Source of the DNA: Pisolithus tinctorius
Lineage: Eukaryota; Basidiomycota; Agaricomycetes; Boletales; Pisolithaceae
Reading direction: 5' to 3'
DNA: 64,000 nucleotides
NCBI GenBank assembly: GCA_024663395.1
Contig: JANFAH010000036.1
Coordinates: 558,001 to 622,000, forward strand
Under the pieces are notes generated by a model, which searched no databases, was not told the DNA's origin, and was given only the letters and a program-made list of their open reading frames with translations. This document shows, piece after piece, positions 1 to 11,460 of this stretch (the first letter of the stretch is position 1; each line of letters begins with the position of its first letter). A program made the position numbers and the translations under genes.

Positions 1-245
1 GCAGATGTGACTGGGGGTTGGTTGGGGGTTTGGCTCTGGCGATGGGAGGACATGATGATGGGGGGAAAGGACGAAGGTTCAGTACCCTAACACGTGTTTT
101 TAAGCGGTCCTTCAAACTCTGATGGAGCTCCACCACAGCTAAACCATTGTCCTCGAGGCATCAAACTAATTTCAAATGATCACCTCATGTTGATCTCATC
201 CTGTACTTGTGGCCTTCAGGGGTTCAGGCCCTAAGGGGGGGGCAC
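1..245 (+). other. 3' internal end of a Ty3/gypsy-type element, with polypurine tract
   Basis: This is non-coding sequence that closely resembles 42.9-43.15 kb. In both places it ends in a purine run followed by CAC (about 232-245 here) and then directly by the TGTCATGA start of a family B LTR. That arrangement is a polypurine tract next to a 3' LTR. The body of the element lies left of the window. No reading frame is supported. Confidence 0.6.
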
Positions 246-398
246 TGTCATGACCGTGCGTTCATTATAAGTCCCTACACACTCTGCACCCTCTTCCACT
301 GGTCATTCTTCCCCTCTGCACCAACTCTGCCCAGCTTCTGTTGGTTGTGAACCATCTCTGCTCCAACTGCTGTCAGACTTGTGTTGCCCTCCTACCGG
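246..398 (+). repeat. Family B LTR, 5' piece (interrupted)
   Basis: It starts TGTCATGACCGTGCG directly after the polypurine tract and matches the first ~150 bp of the complete B LTR at 18394-19107 (which is on the opposite strand). It stops at ACCGG, where a family A element starts. The rest of the same LTR is at 2209-2653, inverted, and at 4460-4603. The three pieces together total about 740 bp, close to the 714 bp of uninterrupted copies. Confidence 0.75.
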
Positions 399-2208
399 TG
401 TCACACACCAAAGATGTTTGGTGAGGTGGACATGGATGTAGCTGATGAATGGAGATGAAGACCATAGCCCTCATGCGAAGAAGGACGGCCAGAAATGTCG
501 GCAGTCATCCCTCGCACAAGAATGAGTTGTCAATGCCAAAGAAAAAGGAGGAAGCGAGTTAAGCGCCAATAAAGTTCTTAAGCGCCTGTGTACGGCATTC
601 CAGTTTTCAACATATCTCCACCAATTCTGCAGACACCGAAACCATTCCCACACTCGCTTGTAGTGCTCAGCCACGCAATCCTACCTTCCAAAATTGGAAA
701 GGATTTGCGCACTCCACACGTTTCTACAGCACTCCCTCCAAAAGACGCTCATTTCGCTAATTCTTCTGATATGGCCACCTCCACATCAATCATTTCACTT
801 GTCCCCTTTGCTAGGGACCATGGCTATGTATATCTACCAGGAGTTCCTACTAGCTTCCGTCCTGAAGCATCCTGGTACATCCCACCCTCGTCTGCCCCCT
901 CTCAGCCCATCCAGCTTGGACAGCGTGTTCTTTTTGTCAGTATGACCTCTAGGAGGACATTCTTTGGTCGCCTCAGGTCTGTCATTCGCTTGGAAAGGTC
1001 TTATGTGGTTGTTTCAGTCTCTCCAGTCCAAGAAGCATATGGATCCTTCCTCCCTGCTCCCTGCAACATCTTCATACCAGTCTCGTCCATCATTCTTCCA
1101 AAATTGCGACAGCTACAGTATAATCTACTGTTCTCCACTCTCCCTGATCACATCCATGACGAGTATGATGCACATCTTGCCTCCTTATTGCAAGATACAG
1201 CAGAAGACACTCCCCCTTCATCCTCTCTTCCAACAGAGCCTCATTCATGAAGTTTTATTTGCTTCACTGAGAGGACAGTAAGGGGGGGAAAGTTGTGATC
1301 CCCTATGCTCCTGTCACCCCACAGACCCCCAAAGCTTGACCCCTGTTGACATCTGACTCACCCTGTCCGCTTTTGGATGTACTATATCGGCATCAGATCA
1401 GCGCTGCCTCTCTGTCATCCCACTTTGGCCCAGAAACAATCTCTTCGAGATGTGACATGCACAGCCTCCCCCTAATGCGATTCCAGTGCGCTTTCCCAGT
1501 TTCTGACATTACTTGACTCATACTTTGACATTCTGACTGTCTTTGACTCACCTATTGCCAATACTTACCAATCTTTTGCCCTTGCTTACTGATTCTTCGC
1601 TTTTGGCTTACTTATCCTTACCAATGCTCACCAATGCTTTCTAAGATGATTACCCACCGCTTACATTCCTTACTCATCAGTTACCAATCACTTACCAAGT
1701 GTTTGCACCTTGTTTTCCATAGGCAACGCCCCTGTACTGTATATAAATCACTGTACTTAGGTAGCAAAAAAGAAGAAGATGCCAGAGAGCCCCTCTTGCT
1801 CGCAATTTATCATCTCTCAGTGAATCATTCAGCAGCTTCGATAGTTGAGACTTTATTAAGGGTCTAACTATTGTCTACTTCGCTTATTCTCATCTATCAT
1901 TGATCTACTTCGCCCCAAGTCCTCCCTGAGCTCAGTGAAGCTCAGGACATTGAATTAAATCGTCATCCACCCTTCTGTAGGCTGACAGCAGTCTACCCCA
2001 CCGCTTCCTCTCGCATTCCTGCTCCTTCTTTGTCAGGAGCACCCCCAACCCTCAGCACTCGTCTTTGAGTGTTGTAGTTCGCAAAAAACTCTCCCAAAGA
2101 ACAGGTTCCACCATCTAGGTACCGCATAGGCACACCACCACTCGCTTTCATTGTCTTTTGTGTTGGTTTTTGGTTGGTTTCCACCACTGAACCTCACTTT
2201 GACTCACA
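399..2208 (+). repeat. Family A LTR-like repeat, complete copy
   Basis: This 1.81-kb repeat runs TGTCACACACC..GACTCACA, so it has TG..CA ends, and it contains a TATA-like motif (tatataaa near 1740). That suggests a long LTR, although no A-flanked complete retrotransposon is present to prove it. Other copies are at 2654-4459 (inverted), 4604-5679 (inverted, partial), 11461-13331, 29582-30908 (partial) and 39925-40273 (3' part). This copy keeps many CpGs that are TpG or CpA in the copies at 11.5 and 29.6 kb, so it looks younger. It encodes an ORF at 588-1250. Confidence 0.7.
588..1250 (+). CDS. Open frame inside family A, unknown product (220 aa)
   Basis: I do not recognise the product. The predicted protein is rich in Ser, Pro and hydrophobic residues, with a core around SMTSRRTFFGRLRSV and SYVVVSVSP, and it ends PTEPHS. 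The same frame stays readable in the older A copy at 11844-12338 and over most of 29806-30324, even though those copies have lost their CpGs. In the inverted copy at 2654-4459 it is frameshifted, with one extra G near 3934. It could be an accessory ORF of the element. The coding strand is pyrimidine-rich, which lowers stop-codon frequency, so chance openness is also possible. Confidence 0.35.
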   Translation: MYGIPVFNISPPILQTPKPFPHSLVVLSHAILPSKIGKDLRTPHVSTALPPKDAHFANSSDMATSTSIISLVPFARDHGYVYLPGVPTSFRPEASWYIPPSSAPSQPIQLGQRVLFVSMTSRRTFFGRLRSVIRLERSYVVVSVSPVQEAYGSFLPAPCNIFIPVSSIILPKLRQLQYNLLFSTLPDHIHDEYDAHLASLLQDTAEDTPPSSSLPTEPHS

Positions 2209-2653
2209 GCGGAGTGAGGGCATCAGGTTTAGCTCGTGCACTACCCCCTTGCATGATCTCAGCCCTCGTATTTCAGAGGGAGAGTACAGACAGAAGTCGG
2301 AGGTAACTCCAACAGGCAGAAGATGGAATCAGAAGGAGTAGGAACTAAGTTGATATTTGTACTGAAGAACAGTGGAGTATGATACATGCTTTTATACTGT
2401 TACAGAGGTACAGTAACTGGAATCGGAACTGACATATGGAGACTTGTAAAATTTCAAGTAAAACTTCCTAGATGACAAATGAAGGGTAGACAGAGGACAT
2501 ACGAACAGTTAACATAGAATCATCCAGAAAAGGAAACAGTCCAGGTGCTGGACCATGTGGTGTGTGCGCTGTGGAGTACCTGACTGTGCGCTGTCAAGGA
2601 GAAGTCTGAAGGGTGGTCACATGACTCTTCAGAGAACAGTCTGCCTGGTCCGG
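2209..2653 (-). repeat. Family B LTR, middle piece, inverted relative to its ends
   Basis: It matches the inner ~445 bp of the B LTR but in the opposite orientation to the flanking pieces at 246-398 and 4460-4603. It is bounded on both sides by family A copies in head-to-head arrangement. Its right end (ccggt) is the complement of the ACCGG at the end of the 5' piece. Its left end (gcggagtg) corresponds to the complement of the cactctgc that opens the 3' piece. The flanks are therefore those expected if recombination between two inverted A insertions flipped this segment. Confidence 0.7.
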
Positions 2654-4459
2654 TGTAAGTCAAAGTGAGGTTCAGTGGTGGAAACCAACCAAAACCAACA
2701 CAAAAGACAATGAAAGCGAGTGGTGGTGTGCCTATGCGGTACCTAGATGTGGAACCTGTTCTTTGGGAGAGTTTTTTGCGAACTACAACACTCAAAGACG
2801 AGTGCTGAGGGTTGGGGGTGCTCCTGACAAAGAAGGAGCAGGAATGCGAGAGGAAGCGGTGGGGTAGACTGCTGTCAGCCTACAGAAGGGTGGATGACGA
2901 TTTAATTCAATGTCCTGAGCTTCACTGAGCTCAGGGAGGACTTGGGGCGAAGTAGATCAATGATAGATGAGAATAAGCGAAGTAGACAATAGTTAGACCC
3001 TTAATAAGTCTCAACTATCGAAGCTGCTGAATGATTCACTGAGAGATGATAAATTGCGAGCAAGAGGGGCTCTCTGGCATCTTCTTCTTTTTGCTACCTA
3101 AGTACAGTGATTTATATACAGTACAGGGGCGTTGCCTATGGAAAACAAGGTGCAAACACTTGGTAAGTGATTGGTAACTGATGAGTAAGGAATGTAAGCG
3201 GTGGGTAATCATCTTAGAAAGCATTGGTGAGCATTGGTAAGGATAAGTAAGCCAAAAAGCGAAGAATCAGTAAGCAAGGGCAAAAGATTGGTAAGTATTG
3301 GCAATAGGTGAGTCAAAGACAGTCAGAATGTCAAAGTATGAGTCAAGTAATGTCAGAAACTGGGAAAGCGCACTGGAATCGCATTAGGGGGAGGCTGTGC
3401 ATGTCACATCTCGAAGAGATTGTTTCTGGGCCAAAGTGGGATGACAGAGAGGCAGCGCTGATCTGATGCCGATATAGTACATCCAAAAGCGGACAGGGTG
3501 AGTCAGATGTCAACAGGGGTCAAGCTTTGGGGGTCTGTGGGGTGACAGGAGCATAGGGGATCACAACTTTCCCCCCCTTACTGTCCTCTCAGTGAAGCAA
3601 ATAAAAACTTCATGAATGAGGCTCTGTGGAAGAGAGGATGAAGGGGGAGTGTCTTCTGCTGTATCTTGCAATAAGGAGGCAAGATGTGCATCATACTCGT
3701 CATGGATGTGATCAGGGAGAGTGGAGAACAGTAGATTATACTGTAGCTGTCGCAATTTTGGAAGAATGATGGACGAGACTGGTATGAAGATGTTGCAGGG
3801 AGCAGGGAGGAAGGATCCATATGCTTCTTGGACTGGAGAGACTGAAACAACCACATAAGACCTTTCAAGCGAATGACAGACCTGAGGCGACCAAAGAATG
3901 TCCTCCTAGAGGTCATACTGACAAAAAGAACACGGCTGTCCAAGCTGGATGGGCTGAGAGGGGGCAGACGAGGGTGGGATGTACCAGGATGCTTCAGGAC
4001 GGAAGCTAGTAGGAACTCCTGGTAGATATACATAGCCATGGTCCCTAGCAAAGGGGACAAGTGAAATGATTGATGTGGAGGTGGCCATATCAGAAGAATT
4101 AGCGAAATGAGCGTCTTTTGGAGGGAGTGCTGTAGAAACGTGTGGAGTGCGCAAATCCTTTCCAATTTTGGAAGGTAGGATTGCGTGGCTGAGCACTACA
4201 AGCGAGTGTGGGAATGGTTTCGGTGTCTGCAGAACTGGTGGAGATACATCGAAAACCAGAATGCTGTACATGGGCACTTAAGAACTTTATTGGTGCTTAA
4301 CTCGCTTCCTCCTTTTTCTTTGCATTGACAACTCATTCTTGTGCGAGGGATGACTGCCGACATTTCTGGCCGTCCTTCTTCGCATGAGGGCTATGGTCTT
4401 CATCTCCATTCATCAGCTACATCCATGTCCACCTCACCAAACACCTTTGGTGTGTGACA
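2654..4459 (-). repeat. Family A LTR-like repeat, inverted copy
   Basis: It is the reverse complement of 399-2208 with few differences, so the two form inverted repeats of about 1.8 kb around a 445-bp spacer. It ends at ..GTGTGACA (complement of TGTCACAC). The ORF found in the left copy is broken here by small indels. Confidence 0.7.
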
Positions 4460-4603
4460 CCACTCTGCCCTTACCTCAGCGGACTTCATTCCTGCACCAC
4501 TCTGCTAGTCGGAGTTCTGTTCTTCCCTGTCAGACTTGCTTCTGAACCACTCTCTAGACCTTGTATAGTGTCGGAGTTGGTCAGAGTAGGCCTGGACTTG
4601 ACA
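4460..4603 (+). repeat. Family B LTR, 3' piece
   Basis: It matches the last ~140 bp of the B LTR and ends GGCCTGGACTTGACA. It completes the LTR that begins at 246. It abuts an older, CpG-poor family A fragment (4604 onward), so the B element probably inserted into that A copy. Confidence 0.7.
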
Positions 4604-5679
4604 GCTCTCAGATGTCTTCTTCTTACCCAGCTATCTAAGTACAGTGATTTATATACAGTACAGGGGTGTTGCCTATGGAAAACAAGGTACAAATGCTTGG
4701 TAAGTGATTGGTAAGTGATAAGTAAGGAACATAAGTGGTGGGTAATCATCTTAGAAAGCATTGGTGAGCATTGGTAAGGTTAAGTAAGCCAAAATGCGAA
4801 GAATCAGTAAGCAAGGTCAAAAGATTGGTAAGTATTGGCAATAGGTGAGTCAAAGACAGTCAGAATGTCAAAGTATGAGTCAAGTAATGTCAGGAACTGG
4901 GAAAGTGCACTGAAATCGCATTAGGGGGAGGCTGTGCATGTCACATCTCAAAGAGATCACTTCTGGGCCAAAGTGGGATGACAGAGAGGCAGTGCTGATC
5001 TGATGCTGATATAGTACATCCAAAAGTGGCCAGGGTGAGTTAGATATCAACAGGGGTCAAGCTTTGGGTCTGTGGGGTGACAGGAGCATAGGGGATTGCA
5101 ACTTTCCCCCCTAACCATCCTCTCAGTGAAGCAAATAAAAAACTTCATGAATGAGGCTCTGTTGGAAGAGAGGACAAAGGGGGAGCATCTTCTGCTGTAT
5201 CTTGCAATAAGGAGGCAAGATGTGCATCATACTCATCATGGATGTGATCAGGGAGAGTGGAGAACAGTAGATTATACTGTAGCTGTCACATTTTGGAAGA
5301 ATGATGGATGAGACTGGTATGAAGACATTGCAGGGAGCAGGGAGGAAGGATCCATATGCTTCTTGGACTGGAGAGACTGAAACACCACATAAGACCTTTC
5401 TAAGTGAATGACAGACCTGAGGTGACCAAAGAACATCCTCCTAGAGGTCATACTGACAAAAAAGAATGTGCTGTCCAAGCTGGATGGGCTGAGAGGGGGC
5501 AGATGAGGATGGGATGCATCAGGATGCATCAGGATGGAAGCAGGTAGGAACTCCTGGTAGATATACATAGCCATGGTCCCTAGCAAAGGGGACAAGTGAA
5601 ATGATTGATGTGGAGGGAGTGCTGTAGAAACATGTGGAGTGTGCAAATCCTCTCCACTTTTGGAAGGTAGGATTGCATG
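4604..5679 (-). repeat. Family A repeat, older partial copy
   Basis: It aligns to 3070-4200 of the inverted A copy, from the TATA-like region through the ORF, but is almost CpG-free. It is cut on the left by the B LTR end and on the right by the inverted repeat at 5680. The ORF survives only in part (about 5272-5730). Confidence 0.65.
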
Positions 5680-6582
5680 GACAAACATTGGATTTGTACC
5701 ATTAACCTTCCCTCTTTTACCACAACTCATGAAATCATCTCTCTAGCTCACATGGTCATTTTCTCAAGGAATTCTTATCAAATACTGGTGGCCACCACAG
5801 TGCCATCAGTATAACATGCTCTCAGAACCATCAGTGCCTTAGAAAACCTGATGTCAGTCATTCCCTGGACTGTTTCCCCCCATGCCTGATATGTTGTGGG
5901 ACTAATCAGTACTTGGAAGGCTGAGAATGTTTTGGAGGTCAATCTGGCACTTCAGAACATGATGGACAAACCAGTCCCCTCTCAACCAATGCATTTCTGG
6001 CACAGGAGCACTGGTATGGGGTGGGAAAAAACCTCCTTGTGCTCTGAGCACCATAAGGGGGTTCACTAGATCTTGCACTGAACTGAACTGTAGATGAGTG
6101 GGGAAGGATTATTTGGTCATATGTGACCAAAGGCAATATCCAGGGCCAGATGGAAGCACAGGATTCGGCTCCATGGCAGTTCAGTAGCATATCCTTCTGA
6201 TGACACCCAGGGGTAAAGAGGATTTTGTCTTGCCCTAACTTCCATACCAGTGTTCCTGTGCCAGAAATGCATTGGTTGAGAGGGGACTGGTTTGTCCATC
6301 ATGTTCTGAAGTGCCAGATTGACCTCCAAAACATTCTCAGCCTTCCAAGTACTGATTAGTCCCACAACATATCAGGCATGGGGGGGAAACAGTCCAGGGA
6401 ATGACTGACATCAGGTTTTCTAAGGCACTGATGGTTCTGAGAGCATGTTATACTGATGGCACTGTGGTGGCCACCAGTATTTGATAAGAATTCCTTGAGA
6501 AAATGACCATGTGAGCTAGAGAGATGATTTCATGAGTTGTGGTAAAAGAGGGAAGGTTAATGGTACAAATCCAATGTTTGTC
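5680..6582. repeat. Inverted repeat with ~340-bp arms and 220-bp spacer
   Basis: The arms 5680-6020 and 6241-6582 are near-perfect reverse complements. For example, gacaaacattggatttg on the left mirrors the sequence ending at 6582. The spacer is unrelated sequence. No clear target duplication or recognised TIR was found. The left side joins a truncated family A copy, and the right side runs towards the 3' end of the DDE-type gene. It may be a rearranged fragment rather than a mobile element. Confidence 0.6.
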
Positions 6583-7367
6583 ATTGTTTACATGCTGACA
6601 AATCATCTGGAAGATCATGTGGTTTATTATGTAATCATATTTTCCCATCCTTCATGCCCTCAATCCCATCAAAACATCAAAAGGTCACTTTTCACTATTT
6701 CACCAGTCAGGGACAAAAGCATTGCAATGCACTTTTCAGAAAGAATAGGGTGTATCTCAGCATGTATTGCTTTTTTGGACTGAACCTTAGTGCTCTGGAA
6801 TGCTTAGAGTCACCCCTTTCTAATGGTATAGGTATCACAATTATCTGTGCAGAATAGCCTGAGCCACATTGGCAGCAAGTCACACCTCACAAACATTGCA
6901 CCACTTTTGTCCCTCACTGTATTGGTCATTGGCCCACTAATTGGATGAAGGTTCCATTCATGCTGGAAGTCCTCACAATTGTCATTAATTTCCTGAAGAA
7001 ATAGCCTTTGAATGAGCCACAGCTGACTGCTGTCACCAGGATCAAGGCAGTGAAGTCTCTTGCACCAAGAAAAAAATCCCCACCAGCAGCATACAAATTG
7101 AGTTCCAACTTCAACCCACACATGTTCAATCCTCGAGTTTTGGGTAGACCCATAGTACATGACATCAAAAAGATGGCCATTGGCATGTAGTTGTGACTTA
7201 CAATCCTCACATAAATGATCCATGGTTGGGACCTTGGACAGCTACCATGTATGTAGCCATGTCGATATTTTCACCACCATGATCACCTCTCATACATGAT
7301 GGCATCCCATACTCTGCCTGTGTATTGAGGAATACATTGTAAACAGTTGTTGTGAGGTTATCTGTAC

Positions 7368-8867
7368 ACTTCAGGTAACCATTTTTCATAAGCATTTAGG
7401 CTGAATAGTTTCTACAAACCATCCAGCCTAATAGCCTCCCAGACCAAGGTCTGCCCAGGGACATCTGGTCATGTCCCAGGGCTATGCATATTTTTAGGCC
7501 CTGGGACAGATGGGATTTCCCACATAGCCATCCATTCAAATGCAATTATTTGGGATGTCCCAAGACTGCCTTGGGTGGCAGGGGTCCCTACTCCTGAAAC
7601 TGCAGCTTATATTAGCATTGAAATAGCTGCAGAAATCCTAGCCCCCTTGCTCCTCTGACAGGTTTAATCCACAAAGTATCCTTCAACCTATACATCCCCT
7701 CCCATCCCACCACACATAGTAGTACACAATAGTACTTTTCATCTACATCTTTGCAATGTTGATTCTGCTATATTGGGACATCTCACTGGTTGCCAGGGGG
7801 ATTACCCACCTGGGCCTCCACATTTTCCATGAAAATTGCAATAATAAATTCAATCAATCTGTGTCTATACCTCAAGCAATTTGTACTGTATGAAGGAAGA
7901 AGAAGTAAATGGTTTTTGAACACTTGTGTGACAAGCCAATATCTCAAAGTCCCCCACATAGAACATGGTGTTGGTCACCTTTGCAACACCATCTGCAGAG
8001 GGCAGAATGTCCCAGATGAGCCTCTGAGGTTGTCATGGGGCATTGTACTGGTCTGCAAAGGTAACTTAGGAGGATGTGCCATCATAGCCCCCTGAGGCTG
8101 GGATGGGACATCCCACTGACTTTCATAAGGGGACTTGGGATGTCCCACAGCAGCCTACATCCTCCTAAGTTACCTTTGCAGACCAGCACAATGCCCCATG
8201 ACAACCTCAGAGGCTCATCTGGGACATTCTGCCCTCTGCAGATGGTGTTGCAAAGGTGACCAACACCATGTTCTATGTGGGGGACTTTGAGATATTGGCT
8301 TGTCACACAAGTGTTCAAAAACCATTTACTTCTTCTTCCTTCATACAGTACAAATTGCTTGAGGTATAGACACAGATTGATTGAATTTATTATTGCAATT
8401 TTCATGGAAAATGTGGAGGCCCAGGTGGGTAATCCCCCTGGCAACCAGTGAGATGTCCCAATATAGCAGAATCAACATTGCAAAGATGTAGATGAAAAGT
8501 ACTATTGTGTACTACTATGTGTGGTGGGATGGGAGGGGATGTATAGGTTGAAGGATACTTTGTGGATTAAACCTGTCAGAGGAGCAAGGGGGCTAGGATT
8601 TCTGCAGCTATTTCAATGCTAATATAAGCTGCAGTTTCAGGAGTAGGGACCCCTGCCACCCAAGGCAGTCTTGGGACATCCCAAATAATTGCATTTGAAT
8701 GGATGGCTATGTGGGAAATCCCATCTGTCCCAGGGCCTAAAAATATGCATAGCCCTGGGACATGACCAGATGTCCCTGGGCAGACCTTGGTCTGGGAGGC
8801 TATTAGGCTGGATGGTTTGTAGAAACTATTCAGCCTAAATGCTTATGAAAAATGGTTACCTGAAGTG
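7368..8867. mobile_element. 1.5-kb fully palindromic element with 8-bp target duplication
   Basis: Almost the whole element is an inverted repeat, with arms of about 730-750 bp each and a small centre near 8130. It ends ACTTCAGGTAACC (left) and GGTTACCTGAAGTG (right). It is flanked by a perfect 8-bp direct repeat ATCTGTAC at 7360-7367 and 8868-8875. The target lies inside the DDE gene, and the gene's frame is continuous across the site once the element and one duplicate are discounted. The arms are over 99% identical where I compared them and appear CpG-free. Each arm carries the same ~95-aa open frame (7790-8077 plus, 8444-8160 minus), which I do not recognise. No transposase is encoded, so it would be non-autonomous. 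Confidence 0.8.
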
Positions 8868-9010
8868 ATCTGTACTAGCACATAAACCAGTAATCTGTTG
8901 AAGGCATAAGGTCAATCAAACATGTCAGTAAGTGCTGTGACACACCATTTGACAGTAACCATCAATAATTCCATGGACCATAAATCCCCATCAGATGAGT
9001 TTGTGGTGTC

Positions 9011-9866
9011 TGTCATGACCATGACACCAGCGTAAGCCCCTAATACCTACTCCACCCTCCTCCGACATGTTCCCACACTTCTCCGCCCTCCTCTGATGTG
9101 TTCCCGTGCTCCTCTGACCCTCCCGACACATCTCCACACCTCTCCGAGGTCCCCTGTCCATGTTCTGACCAACTCCGCTCAACTCCACCCTAAGGTTGGT
9201 CACGTGGGCTGTCGGACTTGCGGCCCTGCATTCTAGATAGGGTTCTGCCCTCGTGTCAGTTTTCTCCATTCTTCCACTTCTTCAGTATTTACCCTCTCTT
9301 CCTCGTTGTAGTAGTTTCCTTGTCTCAGTTAAGGTCCCTGTTGTCCCTACTCTCTATCCCTTGTGTCAGAAGGACTCTAACCCACTATACACTTATTGGT
9401 TTACATTCTGTACTGCACCACCCTTAACCTACATCGTATATAAGGCCACGTAGTACTCCGATGTAATCAGTATGAATATTGAATAAAGTCCCCACCTTCG
9501 ACTCCCTCTCAGTCCCCTCTGGAGTTTCATCTCCACTTCCTCTGAGTCCGCTCCGCCTCTGAAATACGAGGGCTGAGCTCGTGCAAGGGGGCAGTGCACT
9601 AGCTGAACCCAATGCCCTCTCATCTGACCTCCGACCTCTGACCCCCGAACTCTGACTCCGACCTCAGCCTCTGAGACTTTCCTTCATACCCCTCCGCTCA
9701 CTGTTCGTCAAATATCTCACCACCCAGTGGTCAGATTCGCTTCGGACTTTGACCACTGTACTCCGCAGCCCAACCCGCTTCAACTCCGCCCTAAGAAGGA
9801 GCCAGGGGTGTTGTCTGACTTTGACAGTGTCCATCAATGTGCCAGAGCACATTTGACCTCTTGACA
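9011..9866 (+). repeat. Solo LTR related to family B (856 bp)
   Basis: It has TGTCATGACC..CTCTTGACA ends, a TATA motif (gtatataagg, 9434) and a polyadenylation-like aataaa (9481). An internal block around 9550-9620 is shared with family B. It is CpG-rich, hence probably young. It sits in the DDE-type gene at the first catalytic motif. I see no clean 5-bp target duplication (gtgtc on the left, tgata on the right). Confidence 0.65.
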
Positions 9867-11460
9867 TGATACACCCTGCACTTTATAACATGATGTTCAT
9901 GTAACTGCTGACCTAGTCTATCAATGTGAGACAATGACTGCCATGTTCATTTTTGTTGGACTCAAATCCCATATGGCATAAGTGTCTGAGTAAATAGTGG
10001 AATCCAGACTCTGCTTTGTGCTTCCTGAATGCCCTCACAACTACATCCAAGTCATCATTGCTCAATACAGTGTAGCTCTGCTTCAGGCCATGTTTCTGCA
10101 TAGTTTGCCAGAGTGTCATGTGGCTAATGCCTAGGATGCAAGCAAGTTCACTGAGATTGATGTGACAGCTATTATTGGTGACAACCTCAGTAAGGAAGTT
10201 AGGGCATACAGACTTCTGAGGCTGTCCCTGCTGACCATTCTTGGACTTTGTTATGAGCCAGGTATACTAACCTCTTGCCATTCACTTGCAAAGAAGTCAA
10301 GTGCGGTTCACCAACAGAAAATTGGACATACCACATGTTAACAACCTGTGCCACATCCTGAAGATCTTGCACTGCCTGCCCAATGAGCCTTGCGACACCC
10401 ACCAACCACTCCTGAGGCAGAGGTTCATCCTCATGACTAGCACTGCTAGGGAGAAGTGCTTCAAGGATAGGAAGTGCAGTTGAAGCAAGTGCTTCTATGT
10501 GGAATGAAACCCAAGTGGGATCCAGAAAACTATCAGATTGCAGGACATAAAGAGCTTGATTGTGCACTTTCTTGATGGTTCTGTGAGCAGCCTGGATATT
10601 AGCTGGCCATCTACCAAGGCTGGGCTGTGGAAGGGGTGGGAACACCAGCTGGGCAATGGAGCTCATGTCCACAGCATTGACATTGATGGTGTGTCACCAC
10701 TGTCTCAGTAGTGAGACATCATTTCCCATGGTCATGGGCCCACAGGTGTGGACTTACCTTACACTAGAATCAGCTCCACCACCCTCATCATTGTGAATCC
10801 ATGCAAGACTACCAACAATGCAAGTGCCAAGGAACCTGAGGAAGATGGATATACCACAACATGACTTGCTATGTACCAACTACCAGTGTGAGTGCAGGCA
10901 CCTGCAGTCAACATTGGATTCCCATATCATATTTTTGTCAAAACCACCACCAACACAGCCCATCACATGACAAGACAAATACTACAGCCATGAACATATT
11001 TCAATTTGATGCCTCTTTGTACTCATTTTATCACCTGCCTTTTCACTTGCCCAGAGTTGCCCCTGTCCTTGTCTGGCTTGAAGACCAAGTTACAGGTATT
11101 CACTGTTCTTTCCCTTCACTGCACCAAGCTCCATCCATTGGTCCACTTGCTGCCAAAACTGTTTTTGCATTCAAGCACTTGATCAGCTGCAAGTTCAAGG
11201 ATGCAGAGGTCCAGGAGGACATGAAGCACAGGTTAGTACATGCAACAATTGTTAAATAGGAAAGTATCTTATATCATCTGCAGGGCATTCAAGATGGTCA
11301 AGAAGCCAGATGCTCAACCAGCTGTTGAGGTTGATGTTGGTGGTGAGAGACAACAATTTGTATGCCTTTCCACCCCTCTGGATCAGTAAGAGAACTAATA
11401 TACTTTCTAGAGTGCTGAGGAGTTATTGTCCATGGTACTTACCAAGATGCATGAGACTGC

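Larger units (their letters stand above)
6840..10672 (-). pseudogene. DDE integrase-like gene, split by two insertions
   Basis: Reading on the minus strand, the pieces are: N-terminal helical region (10672-10230), an HTH-like segment followed by SNDDLDVVVRAFRKHK (10220-9913), a HHKLI block (about 9010-8990) with MVHGIIDGY after it, then YGMPSCMRGDHGGENI and NSRIEHVWVEVG (7395-7050). These blocks match, in order, a stand-alone integrase-core family that I recall as common in mushroom genomes: first Asp in DGHHKLI, second Asp in RGDHGGEN, Glu in SRIE. An LTR (9011-9866) cuts it just at the first catalytic Asp, and a palindromic element (7368-8867) cuts it after the SRT-like block. Several in-frame stops are also present. 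The product would be a nuclear transposase or integrase; here it is dead. Confidence 0.7.

Noticed and set aside
5949..6320. CACTTCAGAAC with its complement inside the 5680-6582 inverted repeat as termini of a third family member
   Set aside because: The inverted homology continues well outside these motifs, so they are not ends.
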